Assembly: GCF_030445035.2 (NCBI RefSeq)
Contig: NC_080673.1
Location: forward strand, 194,165,216 to 194,229,215
Direction of reading: 5' to 3'
Source: Dasypus novemcinctus
Taxonomy: Eukaryota; Chordata; Mammalia; Cingulata; Dasypodidae
DNA length: 64,000 nt
Below, piece by piece: positions 21,773 through 32,211 of the stretch. The position numbers and the translations under genes were made by a program. The notes below the pieces were generated by a model, which was given only the letters and a program-made list of their open reading frames with translations, had not been told where the DNA came from and searched no databases. Position 1 is the stretch's first letter; each line of letters begins with the position of its first letter.

Positions 21773-22410
21773 GCTCTCCTTCCTAGAACCAGCTGGTGAC
21801 ATCCCCACATGACAGAAAAGACAGAGGCTGGGCTGATTGTGCTAAGAAACAGCAGAAAAATCAACCTTATTTCTGCTCCTTTGTGTCTCTGGTCCCACTC
21901 TGGTGGAGCTCTGTTGTTAACTTGCAAAGGACATTGGCCATGCTCATCTTTTCTTGGCCCTAGAGTCCTCTCCCAGTGCAGTGACAGTGTTCAAGAATGT
22001 GATGTTTGGGACCCCTCTCAAAAAGGAACTCGTTCAGGCTCTAGGCAGTAGACAATGTCTTCAGGCTGCTGGGAAAGAATGTGGGATTTTGAAGATTTGC
22101 AAAAGGAAAAAGCAGGAGCCAACTGGAGGATAGAGCCATCCTGAAATGGGAGGGAACTTGCTTGAATTGAATAGACTTTCATGTTCTGCAGGTTTGACAT
22201 AGAACCCACATCCAGAAAAGGCTGAACTCAGGATCCCTAAGCAGACTCTGGGCCATAGCATCACAGAGTGGACATCCTGGATCACCGCTCCCCACCGGCT
22301 AGTTCCCAAGGGGGCTTGCCCTGTGGCCAATTGTTATTTTTTTCAATAAATAATCTCTTTGATTTCAAAGATATCACTGACTGGGTTTGAACACTTGGGT
22401 TTACAACCTT
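21773..22410. other. No recognised feature
   Basis: Unclassified. Small antisense-overlapping frames (21691-22330) have no domain. CCAATTGTTATTTTTTTCAA at 22327 followed by an AT-rich stretch leads into the next L1 fragment. Confidence 0.45.
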
Positions 22411-22414
22411 TATT

Positions 22415-22910
22415 ACATATTTATTTATTTTTCTTGTTTTTTTTTTTTCCATTTTTAGTTCTTTTTTTTAAAAGATACATATATCACACAAAATGTTACA
22501 TTAAAAAACATAAAAGGTTCCCATACACCCCATTCCCCACACCACCCCCTTTCCCCACATCAACAACTTCTTTCATTAGTGTGGTAATTTCATTGCATTT
22601 GGTGAATACATCTTGGAGCCCTGTTGTGCTGCATGGATTGTAGTTTACACTCTTCCCCAGTATATTCAGCGGGTTATGGCAGGATATATAATGTCCTGCA
22701 TCTGTCCCTCAATATCATTCAGGACAACGTCTAGTCCTGAAAATGCCCCCATATCATACCTCTTTTTCCCTCTCCTTGCCTTCAGCAACTCCTGTGGCCA
22801 CTGTCTCCACATCAGTGATATAATTTCTTCCATTGCTAGAGTCACAATAATTTTATAGTAGAATACCAGTAAGTCCACTCTAATCCATATTTTATTCCTC
22901 CATCCTGATT
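22415..22910 (-). mobile_element. L1 3' UTR (older lineage copy)
   Basis: The tail appears as T-rich sequence on the left. The reversed 3' UTR has ATGTTACATTAAAAAACATA, a C-rich tract (22525-22558), TGGTGAATACATCTTGGAGC, TATATAATGTCCTGCATCTG and TAGTAGAATACCAGTAAGTC. It aligns along its length with 44440-44935 and more loosely with the younger copies at 48088, 49082 and 55220. Confidence 0.8.
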
Positions 22911-23095
22911 TTTAAAAAATTTTTTTTAAAGACTTATTTATTTTTCCCCTCTTGTTGTCTGTCCTCTGTGTTGATTCGCTGTTATGTTCTTCTGTGTCTT
23001 CTTGTCTTCTCTTTAGGTGGTGCCAGGAACTGATCCTGGGACCTTCTGGAGTGGGAAAGAGGTGCTCATTTTCTTGTGCAATCTCAGCTCCCTTA
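22911..23095 (-). mobile_element. DAS-related SINE, short variant
   Basis: The T-rich left side (reversed tail) is followed by CTCTTGTTGTCTGTCCTCTG, TTCTGTGTCTTCTTGTCTTC, GGTGCCAGGAACTGATCCTG and GTGCAATCTCAGCTCCC. This matches the 3' half of DAS SINEs joined to a different head. The target-site duplication is unclear. Confidence 0.7.
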
Positions 23096-23224
23096 TTTTT
23101 TTTCTGAAAGTAACTTCCCTCTGATTAATCTGAAGCTACAATGATGTTGATTAAGGGAGGCTGGTTGCACAGGTAAGTGCTGATGGGGGTCCTGGAGTAC
23201 TGATGAAAAAGGGACAAGGCTTAA

Positions 23225-23345
23225 GTCCATTTTCTGAGAAGAACTGCTGGAAGAAATGGCATTTTCATGAATAGAGGGGCTACTACATGCCAGGAGCTGT
23301 TCTGGGATGTGGCAGTGATGAACACGGCCCCTTGAACAGTGATGA
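23225..23345 (-). mobile_element. L2 fragment
   Basis: GGGCTACTACATGCCAGGAG, TGTTCTGGGATGTGGCAGTG and ATGAACACGG are reversed L2 3' region words. Confidence 0.65.
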
Positions 23346-23499
23346 TGGAGAGGGATTTGAGGAGCCCCCAGCCTAGATGTTGATCATGAGTGCATGTGGC
23401 CAGAAGTTTGGCAGTTTTGGTTGGTGCATCCTGACATAAACTATAATAAATGAGTGACCCCTTTGAACTTTGAATTGAGAACGAGTCTTCATCTTCTGT

Positions 23500-23665
23500 C
23501 TGTTCTTTCATTTGGTAAGTAGCTATTGAATACCTCGTGCCAGGCTCTATTCTAGGCACTAGATGCAGTGGTGCATGCGAAAGACAAGGATCTGCTCTTC
23601 CAGAGGGGGACATTCCAGAGGGCAGAGGTTGACTATAAATGAGACGTAAACAAAGACCACAGTCC
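23500..23665 (-). mobile_element. L2 fragment
   Basis: CTATTGAATACCTCGTGCCA, GGCTCTATTCTAGGCACTAG, then ACAAGGATCTGCTCTTCCAG fit the reverse of the L2 3' end. A 152-codon minus-strand frame (23221-23679) runs through both L2 pieces and is not a gene. Confidence 0.75.
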
Positions 23666-23684
23666 ACCAATTCTTGCATGTGCA

Positions 23685-24860
23685 GTTTTAAAATTTATTT
23701 GGTAATAATTTCAAACTTACAGAAGAGTTGCTCTAATAAGAATAATACAAAAGCCTATATGTTTGTGCGTTTTTTTTTCCCCTGAAATATTTGAGAGTGA
23801 GGTTCATATATCATGGCTCTTTATCCCAAAATACTTGACTGTAAATTGACTAAGAATGGAGATAAGCATTTACATCACCCAATACAGTGATCAATATCAG
23901 TACGTTTACCATTGATACAATATTTTATCTTATCTGATTTATCTTCCCTATTTCAATTTTGCCAGCTGACCCAAGAACATCCTTGATAGCATTTCCTCCC
24001 CATCTTGTAGTATTGAATTTATGATCAGGTTGCATTTAGACATGAAGGAGACTCTTTAGTCTCCTTCAATCTGGAATATAATTCACAGACTTTCTTTGTC
24101 TTTTATGACATGGATATTTTTGAAGACGATAGCCCTTCAAAAAAATAGAACTCTTTTTTCCTATTGCCTTCTCAGGATTAGATTTAGGTTATGCATTCTT
24201 AGTGCTAGTATGCAACGTAAGCAATGTTTCATCCTTTGTGGTTTCACACCTGAAGGCACATGTTTGTTCATCTAACTCTTACTGAGGATGCCAATTTTGA
24301 CCAGAGTGAAGATATTGTCTTATTTCTCTTCTGTGTAGTTACTATTTTATCCTCTGTAATTAATAAGCAATCCATACAGAGATTCTCCAAGACCCTGCAA
24401 TTATATCCTTTCCTTATTAATAGTTCCCCCTGGATTCAGCATCCATTGGTGAGTCTTGTTGCAACCAATCTATGGTGTTTGCTAAAATACATTTTCCCAA
24501 CTTGAGCCTGCTCTCCACATTTACTAGTTAGCATGCAGCCCCCTCCTTTAAGCAAGAGCCTTCCCTTCTTCTCTAATAATTCATCTTTCTGTATCTGTCC
24601 ATATAAAGTACTTTAAAAATTGCTTTCTCTGTATCACTATGAAAAGCAAATCTACAAAAATAAACCAAACAAAGGAGTTTGGTCTCCCCTCCCCACCCTG
24701 CCTCATTCAAGACCCCTCATCCTCACTCAAGTCATCTATTATGAAATACTGGGATGAGTTCTCCCCTCTCCTCAGGGGGGTTTTTGTTTTTGTTTTAAAT
24801 GTATTTGGGTTTATTTGTATTTGTTTTCAGTTTCATATTTTCTTTCACCTTCTCATCCTT
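23685..24860 (-). mobile_element. L1M 3' UTR, part 1 of a long composite
   Basis: Reversed L1M 3' UTR with TTTCAAACTTACAGAAGAGT, TATTTGAGAGTGAGGTTCAT, TTTCAATTTTGCCAGCTGAC, TCTTTAGTCTCCTTCAATCT and CTCTGTAATTAATAAGCAAT in consensus order. A perfect 10-base hairpin at 24044-24067 is a local novelty. The element continues after the SINE at 24870 and the LTRs that follow. Confidence 0.85.
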
Positions 24861-24869
24861 TGGATTTAG

Positions 24870-25311
24870 GGCTTTTTTTAAAAACATTTTTATTATTTTT
24901 TAATTATTTATTTCTCTCCCCTTCCCTGCCCCTGCCCCGCCCCCCACCGCCAGTTGTCTGCTTTCTGTGTCCATTCGCTGTATGTGCTTCTGTGTCCGCT
25001 TGTATTCTTGTCAGCGGCACCAGGAATCTGTGTTTCTTTTTGTTGTGGCATCCTGCTGCGTCAGCTCTGTGTGTGTATGGCGCCATCTTGGGCAGGCTGC
25101 ACTTTTTTTGTGCTGGGCAGCTTCCCTTAGGGGATGCACTCCTTGCGCGTGGGGCTCCCCTATGTGGGGCACACCCCTGCGTGGCATGGCACTCTTTGCA
25201 CTCAACAGCACTGCACATGGGCCACACACAGGTCAGGAGGCCCTGGGTTTGAACCCTGGACCTCCCATGTGGTAGGCAGACACTCTATCCATTGAGCCAA
25301 ATCTGCTTCCC
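24870..25311 (-). mobile_element. DAS-type SINE
   Basis: The reversed SINE starts with a T-rich tail and a C-rich block, passes through the GC-rich body, and ends with the tRNA-like head (GGGTTTGAACCCTGG, the B-box region, near 25247). The nine bases TGGATTTAG lie at 24861-24869 and 25312-25320 as the target-site duplication. Long frames on both strands here are non-coding. Confidence 0.95.
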
Positions 25312-25320
25312 TGGATTTAG

Positions 25321-25620
25321 TTTTAATTTTTATTATGTGGAACATAAACCTACTCCCAAAAGTCAAATCTATAATATACAAAAAGTTAGACTGGGAGAAG
25401 TGTCATTCACTCCTGCATTCCTTTCTCCCTCCTCTCCCTCCCCCAACTTCAGTGTTTCCTTCTTTCTCCAACTTCAGTGTTTCCTTCTTTCTCCTGCCTG
25501 TGTTTTCCTTTAGTGAAGATAGGCAGATAAATATATTTGTTTTTGTTCTTTCTCTTCTTTTTGTACACAACAGCTAACGTACTATATATTCCGTTTAACG
25601 CTTTGCTTTTATCACTTAAG
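25321..25620 (-). mobile_element. L1M, part 2 of the composite
   Basis: The L1M continues with AGTGTCATTCACTCCTGCAT, TTTTTGTACACAACAGCTAA and CGCTTTGCTTTTATCACTTA. It includes a perfect tandem duplication of 25 bases at 25444-25468 and 25469-25493. Confidence 0.75.
25444..25493. repeat. Two-copy tandem duplication, 25-base unit
   Basis: The unit begins CAACTTCAGTGTTTCCTTC and is repeated immediately with no mismatch. Confidence 0.95.
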
Positions 25621-26027
25621 GATGCCCTGGCTCATGGTTCCAAGGCTAAGAGAAGTCCATAATCCAGGCAGCAGCAGGGCGATGCTTTCCCCTCAGGGAC
25701 TGTGGCATTCTGGGGGCAGGCTGGCAATCTTTGGGGTTCCTTGGCTTTTCTGTCACATGGCAATGCATATCGCAGCCTCTACTACTTGCCTTTCCAGGTT
25801 CCCTTGACTTCCAGCTTCTGGCTGTTCTCTGTGGCTTCTTGCTGTGTCCAATGCCCTTTGCTACAAAGACTTTGACAATCTTGGATTAAAGCCTGCCCTT
25901 ATTCAGTTTGGACACACCTTAACTAAAAACATCTTCCCAAGGTCCTATTTACCAATGAGTTCACACCCACAGGACCAGGGATTTTCAATTTGCCTTTTAT
26001 GGGGGATATAATTTAATCCCCAACACC
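25621..26027 (-). mobile_element. MaLR-like LTR (variant A), truncated
   Basis: Reversed variant A words: GGCGATGCTTTCCCCTCAGG, CTGTCACATGGCAATGCATA, and GAGTTCACACCCACAGGACC at the far end. The LTR 3' terminus (left side here) is missing. It interrupts the L1M between the CACTTA word and position 26028. Confidence 0.7.
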
Positions 26028-26086
26028 TATGTTGGACATGTAAATAGATTCCAACAGTTTCAATGATAAATAAAGCTATGAATAAC
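26028..26086 (-). mobile_element. L1M, part 3 of the composite
   Basis: A short L1M segment between two LTR insertions, with AATAAAGCTATGAATAACTG at its right edge as expected for L1M at this point. Confidence 0.6.
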
Positions 26087-26475
26087 TGTTCTAGTTTGCT
26101 AGGCTGCCAAAAGCAATATATCAGAAATGGGTTGGATTTTACAGTGGGGATTTATTAGCTTACACGTTTATATTTCTGAGGCCTTGAAAATGTCCAAAGC
26201 AAGGCATCATCAAGACTATATATTCTTCCTAAAGACCAGCTGCAATGATCCTATCACATGGCAAGTTACATGGTGCCATATGCTGGCATCTCCCTTCTCT
26301 TCTAGGTATAGTTGCTTCCATCCTCCTCCTTCCATGGCTTTCTCTCTCCTCTGATTTTCATTCTCTTATAAAGGAGTCCAGTAAGAAGATGAAGAACCAT
26401 CCTGAATGAGGTGGGTTGCATCTTAACTTAAGATCCTACTTAACAAAAGATCCTACTTATGATGGGCGCACATCC
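26087..26475 (-). mobile_element. MaLR-like LTR (variant A 3' part) in a chimeric LTR
   Basis: It begins TGTTCTAGTTTGCTAGGCTG, the reverse of an LTR 3' end, with GAAATGGGTTGGATTTTACA, CACATGGCAAGTTACATGG and GTCCAGTAAGAAGATGAAGA. It stops in the variant A U3 at CACATCCACA and continues directly into variant B sequence at 26476. Confidence 0.75.
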
Positions 26476-26993
26476 ACACTTCACCAAAGGCAGCTTCTGT
26501 TGATCCTGGTGTGTTCCACATGGTGAAGCAAGATGGCCACAGATCTCTGCAAGGTTTCAGGCTTCTCCTCGGAGCTCACCGTTTCCTTTTGAGTTGCTCC
26601 TTGGGCCCAGCCTCCTGGATCTTCGTGCTTAAGCAGTCCTGTAGTCCTTTCTCCTGGCACAGGGCTTGTCCCTTAAGGCTTCTGTCCTTGCAGCTCAGCT
26701 GTGGGCAAAACTGGAGTCTCTTCTCTCACAGGGCAGTTCCCTTTTTTCCCTTCTGTCCACCTATATGAGTCCATTTATATCTGCCCCAGCAAGTGGGTGG
26801 GAACTCAACCTGAGTCTGCCTCACTAACGTAGTCCAATAAAAAGCCCTATAGCAATTGTAACAGCTAATCTAATCAAAGTGTGCTCAGCTGAATTTAATG
26901 CAGTCAAAGGGTTTCATATCCAGAGGAATAGATTAGTGTACAAACATAATCTTTATCTTCTTGGGATTTATAAAATAATCTTAATCTGCCACA
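26476..26993 (-). mobile_element. MaLR-like LTR (variant B 5' part) in a chimeric LTR
   Basis: Reading the minus strand, the LTR starts TGTGGCAGATTAAGATTATT and runs to CACCAGGATCAACAGAAGCT. The words CAAGATGGC and CAGGATCAACAG match 1244-1540. L1M resumes just after it. Confidence 0.7.
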
Positions 26994-27335
26994 AATGCAT
27001 TAGGTTGTTTTGTTAGGTATTCCCAAATCTCCCTCTACAGGGGTTGCATCATTTTGCATTCCCACCAGCAATGTATGAGAGTGCCTATTTCCCCACAGTC
27101 TTGCCAACAATGTATTATCGGGCTTTGAAATTTTTGTCATTGTGATAGGTGAGAAATAGTATCTCAGTGTAGTTTTCACTTGCATGTCTCTTGCTATCAG
27201 TGTAATTGGCCATTGTTTCATTTGTGTAAAGGCCATTTTGATATCTCTGCAAGTTGCTAGATGCACTTTTTTCACATCTTTGATATTGGGAGGTATTTTC
27301 ATATTGGTGGTGAGTGAAAGTTTAATTAGCAGCAT
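26994..27335 (-). mobile_element. L1M, part 4 of the composite
   Basis: TTGCATTCCCACCAGCAATG, TATGAGAGTGCCTATTTCCC, TCTTGCCAACAATG and TAGTATCTCAGTGTAGTTTT are classic reversed L1 3' words. The insertions at 24870, 25621 and 26087 all fall within this one L1M. Confidence 0.88.
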
Positions 27336-27404
27336 TTTTAAATTTTGAGAAACATAATGATGGATCTTATAAGCAAGGCAATTTTAGATTTGACAAAATA
27401 TGAT

Positions 27405-27407
27405 GAA

Positions 27408-27438
<31 letters not shown>
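27405..27438. repeat. (AAAT)n microsatellite
   Basis: Eight perfect four-base AAAT-type units. Confidence 0.95.
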
Positions 27439-28020
27439 GAAAACATACCAGGTGGTGATGAATGCCTTGAAGAAATGGACAGCATAGTAGGAGAGAAGGG
27501 AATCAGTACCAAGGAGCTCTCAACTGTTGAGCTCCAAATCACCCAAACATCAGGATGTTTTCTTTCCTTGACTCAGTTAGTTGCATGAAGCATTTGGGGC
27601 AATAATTATGTGCCTAATGATTGAGATTCTGTTATTTGCTTAATAAAAAATAATTTACTGTGTTTAAATTACTTAGGGAATTACAATTTTTTCTACCTTG
27701 TTTCTAGTCTTTAAAGAGAAAAAAATTTTTTTAATGAATTTGAAATTTGGGAGTCTTGAATGTGAGGCTCACCTCTTCCTTTACTATCTGTGTGAACTTG
27801 AAAAACCCATGTGATCTTTTTGTGCTGTGGTTTCTTCATTGAGAAAATGTAGATGAAGATGGCAGGAATGAGGGGAGGATGAGCTGTGCCAGACAATGCT
27901 CTTGAATCAGAGAAGTATGCAAAACGTTGCTGGCAATTGCTGTGCTTTTGCTTACTTTATATTCATCTTGATTAACATAAGTTTCAAAGACAAATTCTGG
28001 CAACTCAAAGTCCAGGTAGA
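27439..28020. other. No recognised feature
   Basis: AT-rich unclassified DNA. The minus-strand frame at 27711-27896 carries no domain. Confidence 0.45.
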
Positions 28021-28039
28021 CTGGACTCTCTTTATTTAA

Positions 28040-28245
28040 GGTTTTAGGGAATGAGAACTGTAGGGCTGATGAAATACAGTTGAATTTGAATTTCAGATAA
28101 ACAATGGATAATTTTTCATGTAAGTATGTCTCAAATATTACATAGGATATATACTCTAAATTTGTATGTTGTTTATCTGAAATTCAAATTTAACTGGACT
28201 TTCTATATATTTATTTGCTAAATCTGGCAACCCTGTGATGGGGAA
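28040..28245. mobile_element. Palindromic interspersed repeat (MITE-like)
   Basis: Arms at 28077-28104 and 28169-28196 are inverted repeats agreeing at 27 of 28 bases (core GAATTTCAGATAAACAA and its complement). They enclose about 64 bases with a weaker internal palindrome. The right flank TTTGCTAAATCTGGCAACCC belongs to a pattern I associate with a widespread mammalian repeat whose name I cannot give. It would fold into a long hairpin if transcribed. Confidence 0.7.
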
Positions 28246-28499
28246 GAGAGGACAAAGATTTCTAAGTCAAATATCATGTCCAAGATGATATTTTGTCCAA
28301 GATGGGCAAGTATCAAAATTAAGGAGAAAGCTACTTACCCTTTTTTGGTTTTGTTTTCCCATCTACACCATGAGGGAGGAGGGCTTGGTAGGTTACTAGG
28401 CCAGCAAGGAAAGAGTGAATACAGTGTCCTGTACTACTCCAGAGTTGCCACAGTCTTGTTAAAAAATGTGAGTACCTCCCCACCCCCACCCGCCTACCT

Positions 28500-28595
28500 G
28501 GGCTTCTAATTCAGTAGAGTTCAGCAATGGTCTAGGAACCTATAGTTTTAATAAGCTTTTCAAATGCATTCTAAGCAGCAGACAAGTCTAATTCA
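28500..28595 (+). mobile_element. hAT-Charlie (MER5-like) fragment
   Basis: TCTAATTCAGTAGAGTTCAG, GGAACCTATAGTTTTAATAA and GCTTTTCAAATGCATTCTAA resemble the middle and 3' half of MER5-type elements. Confidence 0.55.
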
Positions 28596-29535
28596 CTAGA
28601 AGAATCCAGGCACTTTAACAAGGACTTCAGTAGCTGAGATAATTAATGGATATCACTGAATTCCTGTATTCACACCAAGCTTCCTTCTTCTGGAAGAAAT
28701 ACCTTTAGATGTTTAAAAAAAAAAAGTTCAAAGCCATTGAAATTCAACCCAAACAGAAAGTCAGGAGGCTTTAAATAAAATATGTCTAGGTTGATTTCCT
28801 GCTCTGGCCTGGATTTTATTAATCCATTTTTTTTTCTTCTTTATCTTTCAACTTTTCTCTCTTATATCTTGCATATTTTCCTCCTAAACTTTTCAGCTTT
28901 AACTTTGAATTTAACTCTTTGGGAAACACAACCACACACAAGATTGATCTTTGTCTTATATGCACCTTCTTTATCAGAGAAAGAATTGTAACTTCCAATT
29001 AGGTGTTGCTCTGTAGATTGAAGGGGATTTCAAATTGTCTTTAGAGAAAAGGTATAGAATATTCATTACTGGAAGAAAGGAAGAACAGCAGATTTGCAGA
29101 TTTGCAAAAATTACTTTTCAAAGAAAAACATCCCTGACTGTACTTCACAACTCGAAAGTTGTCTTACTGGTTCATATAAAACATTTAGTAAAAATCACTA
29201 CTGGACGGATCTCCATGCTCCAAAAATGGGTAATCAAAGCAAGCTGCCTGTCCTATAAGACCTTCCTTCCTTGTTTTACAGAAAAGGACCTTGTCTGGCC
29301 TTTCTGGCATAAAACAGGGCTAGTGAGGTCAGCCTGGGAGTAAAAAAATCCAAAGGCACTGCTAATTCTTTCTCATTCATCACTGCAAAATAGGGAAAAC
29401 CCATTTATTAGGAACTTAAATGACTCTTGGAAAGGGAGCATATGATATAATTGTTTATACTAGTTAGTGTACATAAAAGAAATTTTTCTCCAGGACAGGT
29501 GGAAAGAGATCTGGGAATTGTTTGCAGCCAGTAAG
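28596..29535. other. No recognised feature
   Basis: Unclassified; the 102-codon frame at 29035-29343 is basic but shows no domain. A short T-rich and A-rich mix suggests old repeats. Confidence 0.45.
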
Positions 29536-29539
29536 AGGG

Positions 29540-29635
29540 TCAAGTGTGGAGACAGATTTTGCTTAAATGCTGGCTCTACCTTTACAAAATATGTGATTTT
29601 AATAAAATTACTCAATCCCTTTGTAAAAGAAAAAG
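29540..29635 (+). mobile_element. MIR core fragment
   Basis: AAATGCTGGCTCTACCTTTA, CAAAATATGTGATTTTAATA and AAATTACTCAATCCC match the MIR core. Confidence 0.6.
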
Positions 29636-29649
29636 AATACTCTCTACCA

Positions 29650-29675
29650 TAATAATAACAACAACAACAAACAAC
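29650..29675. repeat. (AAT/AAC)n short repeat
   Basis: AATAATAACAACAACAACAA lies between two MIR pieces of opposite orientation. Confidence 0.85.
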
Positions 29676-29795
29676 TATTACTTTAACAGCAAATGCTTAC
29701 ATAGCACTTTACATTTAATAGTTGAATCCCTCTTACAACCCAGTCTCATACTTATCTCATAGATGAAGAAACTGAGGCACAGGGTGAAGAATAAA
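29676..29795 (-). mobile_element. MIR fragment
   Basis: GCTTACATAGCACTTTACAT, CTCTTACAACCCAGTCTCAT and ATGAAGAAACTGAGGCACAG fit reversed MIR. Confidence 0.8.
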
Positions 29796-29799
29796 CAGT

Positions 29800-29935
29800 G
29801 TCACTAGCCTGGAAGTTCCCTGAGGGCAAGCACTTTTGTCTCATTTGTTTACCACTGTATTCCCACCGCCTAGAATAGTGCCCAGTGCACAATAGAGGTC
29901 TAATTACTTATCAGATAAATTCAGGCTTCAACATC
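29800..29935 (+). mobile_element. L2 3' end
   Basis: GGAAGTTCCCTGAGGGCAAG, CCGCCTAGAATAGTGCCCAG and TGCACAATAGAGGTC fit the L2 3' UTR. Confidence 0.75.
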
Positions 29936-30009
29936 TAGCACCTGCCTCAAATTAGGGGCACAATAATGGTCTAGCCCTGTCTGTCCCAACATAGGCCACA
30001 CTGTGGTTT

Positions 30010-30260
30010 CCTGGTATTCATTGACTGGTTACCATGTGCCAAGAGTTGAACTAAGTGTTTTATATTTATTACCTTGTTTAATTCTCATGGGAATTCTATA
30101 CGAGTGGTTCTATTATTTCCCCCATTCTGCAGATATGGATACTGAAGCCCAGAGAGACCCTTTTTTGTCCAAGATCATATTCCTACTAAGAGGCAGAGCC
30201 AAGACTGAAAACCAGGCCAGTTTGACATTAAAGCTCCTATTCTCCCCCACTATGCTGAAT
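30010..30260 (-). mobile_element. MIR, nearly full length
   Basis: ACCATGTGCCAAGAGTTGAA, TTCTCATGGGAATTCTATAC, CCCCCATTCTGCAGATATGG and AAGAGGCAGAGCCAAGACTG follow reversed MIR in order. Confidence 0.85.
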
Positions 30261-30369
30261 TACTATACAGGGTTTTTATGTCTGAGATTTAAAAAACAAA
30301 ACAGAACTCAACAGAGACAAACATAGCTAAACATTTGTGGGAGAAAATACTGGCATAAGATCTAAAATC

Positions 30370-30615
30370 CCTAGCCTGGTATTCAAGGCTTTTCACAAAG
30401 TCGCAACAACATGCTGGCGTGTTGTTGATGACCAACGGATATTTGTTCAGTGAACAAAACTATATTTCCAACATTTTTTCATGGTTTCCCCACATGCAGC
30501 CAATGTGAAGTTGTGTCTGCCTCCAGAGTAGTATTTTTTGTCCTTCACGGTGACCAGGCAGGGATTTGGGGACAGCAGGCTTTTAACTAATATTTGTTGA
30601 AATGACAGATACATA
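30370..30615 (+). mobile_element. L2 fragment
   Basis: TTCAAGGCTTTTCACAAAGT at the start and TAACTAATATTTGTTGAAAT at the end fit L2; the middle is diverged. Confidence 0.5.
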
Positions 30616-31475
30616 AAATTTTAATGTTCATATGTGTTCTGACATCGCTCAGACTCATTCAACCTTTCATAAGAATCTGTAAGATTTCAGATATTATTTT
30701 TCACTGTGGAAAAAGAAAGAAATACACAAAATATTGTCCTTATAATCTACTTGCTTAAAGCTATTGTGCAGAACAGTTAACTTAAAAATAAACTTTTTTA
30801 AAAAAACTGAAAAGCTGAACTAAAAAAATGAAAACTTCCTATAAAAGAGAATATATACTATGATATATTCCAGCAATTCTGTAGTTCTTTCTTCACAAAA
30901 CTTCCTTGTAACTGTACTTTTTAAAGCACTTACTGAGTAAGAAAGTAATTCCCAGACTGACTGGATGAAGACTATTCAGAGAGCATTTCCATCTTTTGTG
31001 CTCAGCTGAATTGTGCTTTCAATTACAGAAAGAGAGAGAAATGGCAACCAGGTTCAGTATTTTGTGAAAAAGTCCTGTAGATATTAAGATATATTCTCCT
31101 GTCTGAGCATTCAACCATCCACGTAGCCATCTCTCCTGTTTGTCTCTATTTTTCTCTGTCCGTCTATCCATCCATCCATTTTTATATGAAGAAGGAAAAG
31201 AAGATCAGGCATATAATGAACATGCAATAAACATTAGCTATTATTATTACTATTATTCATGTATTCAGTCAACCTTCACTGAGATTCCCTGGAGATGCAG
31301 AGATTTGCCCAGAGCTGGGAAGGCAGGCATCCACCAAACTAATTGCCAGTAGAATAGTAAGTACAAGAGAGGCATGTGCATTTATTAAAGAACCTTCAAT
31401 ACCTAAGGCCTTTTACCTCTATGATGCAGTAGACAGATTTGTTTTCTAATGATTCTACCAGAAGAATAAGGTTTA
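30616..31475. other. No recognised feature
   Basis: AT-rich. A short MIR-like end (ACATTAGCTATTATTATTAC, 31231) and a CCATCCAT run (about 31169) are the only patterns seen. Confidence 0.45.
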
Positions 31476-31477
31476 AT

Positions 31478-31700
31478 ACAAAGAATTCAGGTTTTAGAGC
31501 CAGGCAGATCTACCTTCATCTTATATTGCTTCTGTAGACTTTGGCCTCAGTTTCTTCATATCTGAAATGGGGACATTAATAGAAATAGATACTTTCTCAT
31601 TGGGTTTCTGTGAAGATCAAATGAGAGAAAGTATGTAAATATATCCTAGGGAATTCTGGCAGGAAGTAGGTACTCAGTAAATGTAACCTTTCTCCTATAG
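31478..31700 (+). mobile_element. MIR, nearly full length
   Basis: GTTTTAGAGCCAGGCAGATC, CTCAGTTTCTTCATATCTGA, GTGAAGATCAAATGAGAGAA and AGTAGGTACTCAGTAAATGT match MIR. Confidence 0.85.
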
Positions 31701-32210
31701 TCTACTCAACACATGTTAATCTGTCTATGGAAACTTCAGTCATACTTAGTATTTGAAAGAAAGATTGGAGGGCATAGTCCCCGATAAGCACCCATATATT
31801 CACCTACTGTACCTGATTTTAACTATTTCCAAAGATTAAAGTACCTACCTCTCCTCAGGTTTTGAGATCTTCTATCAATGAGCACTCTTAGCTGGACAAG
31901 TACTAGAACTTTGAGGACGGTGGCCATAGAAGCATCCTAAGTAAGTTCTGAGTGGTGGCAAGATCATTCTACAGCGGGGATGTTTAGCCTCGTAAAGGGA
32001 ATATTTTGAAAAGAGAAACACTAGTGCAGGTGTTCAAAAGCTGGTATACTATTAACAAATCTATCATGCCATTAAACCCTGAGAAGATTCTAGACCTTTC
32101 AGGTCTACCTCTGCAACTTAGTAATTGTATGTGTCAACCTAGGCAAGGTCCTTTTTTTTCTCCAAGTCTCTATTTTCCCATACTTATCAAGAGGGATTTA
32201 GATGAGGTCT
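31701..32210. other. No recognised feature
   Basis: Unclassified sequence. A MIR-like core (TACCTCTGCAACTTAGTAAT then TGTGTCAACCTAGGCAAGG) near 32108-32148 is possible but weak. Confidence 0.45.
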
Positions 32211-32211
32211 G

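Noticed and set aside
23221..23679. 152-codon open frame (-)
   Set aside because: It runs through two L2 fragments.
24815..25275. Frames of 145, 107 and 102 codons
   Set aside because: They follow the third DAS SINE on both strands.
27405..27438. CRISPR-like or satellite array
   Set aside because: It is a simple AAAT microsatellite. No regular spacer-repeat structure exists anywhere in the window.
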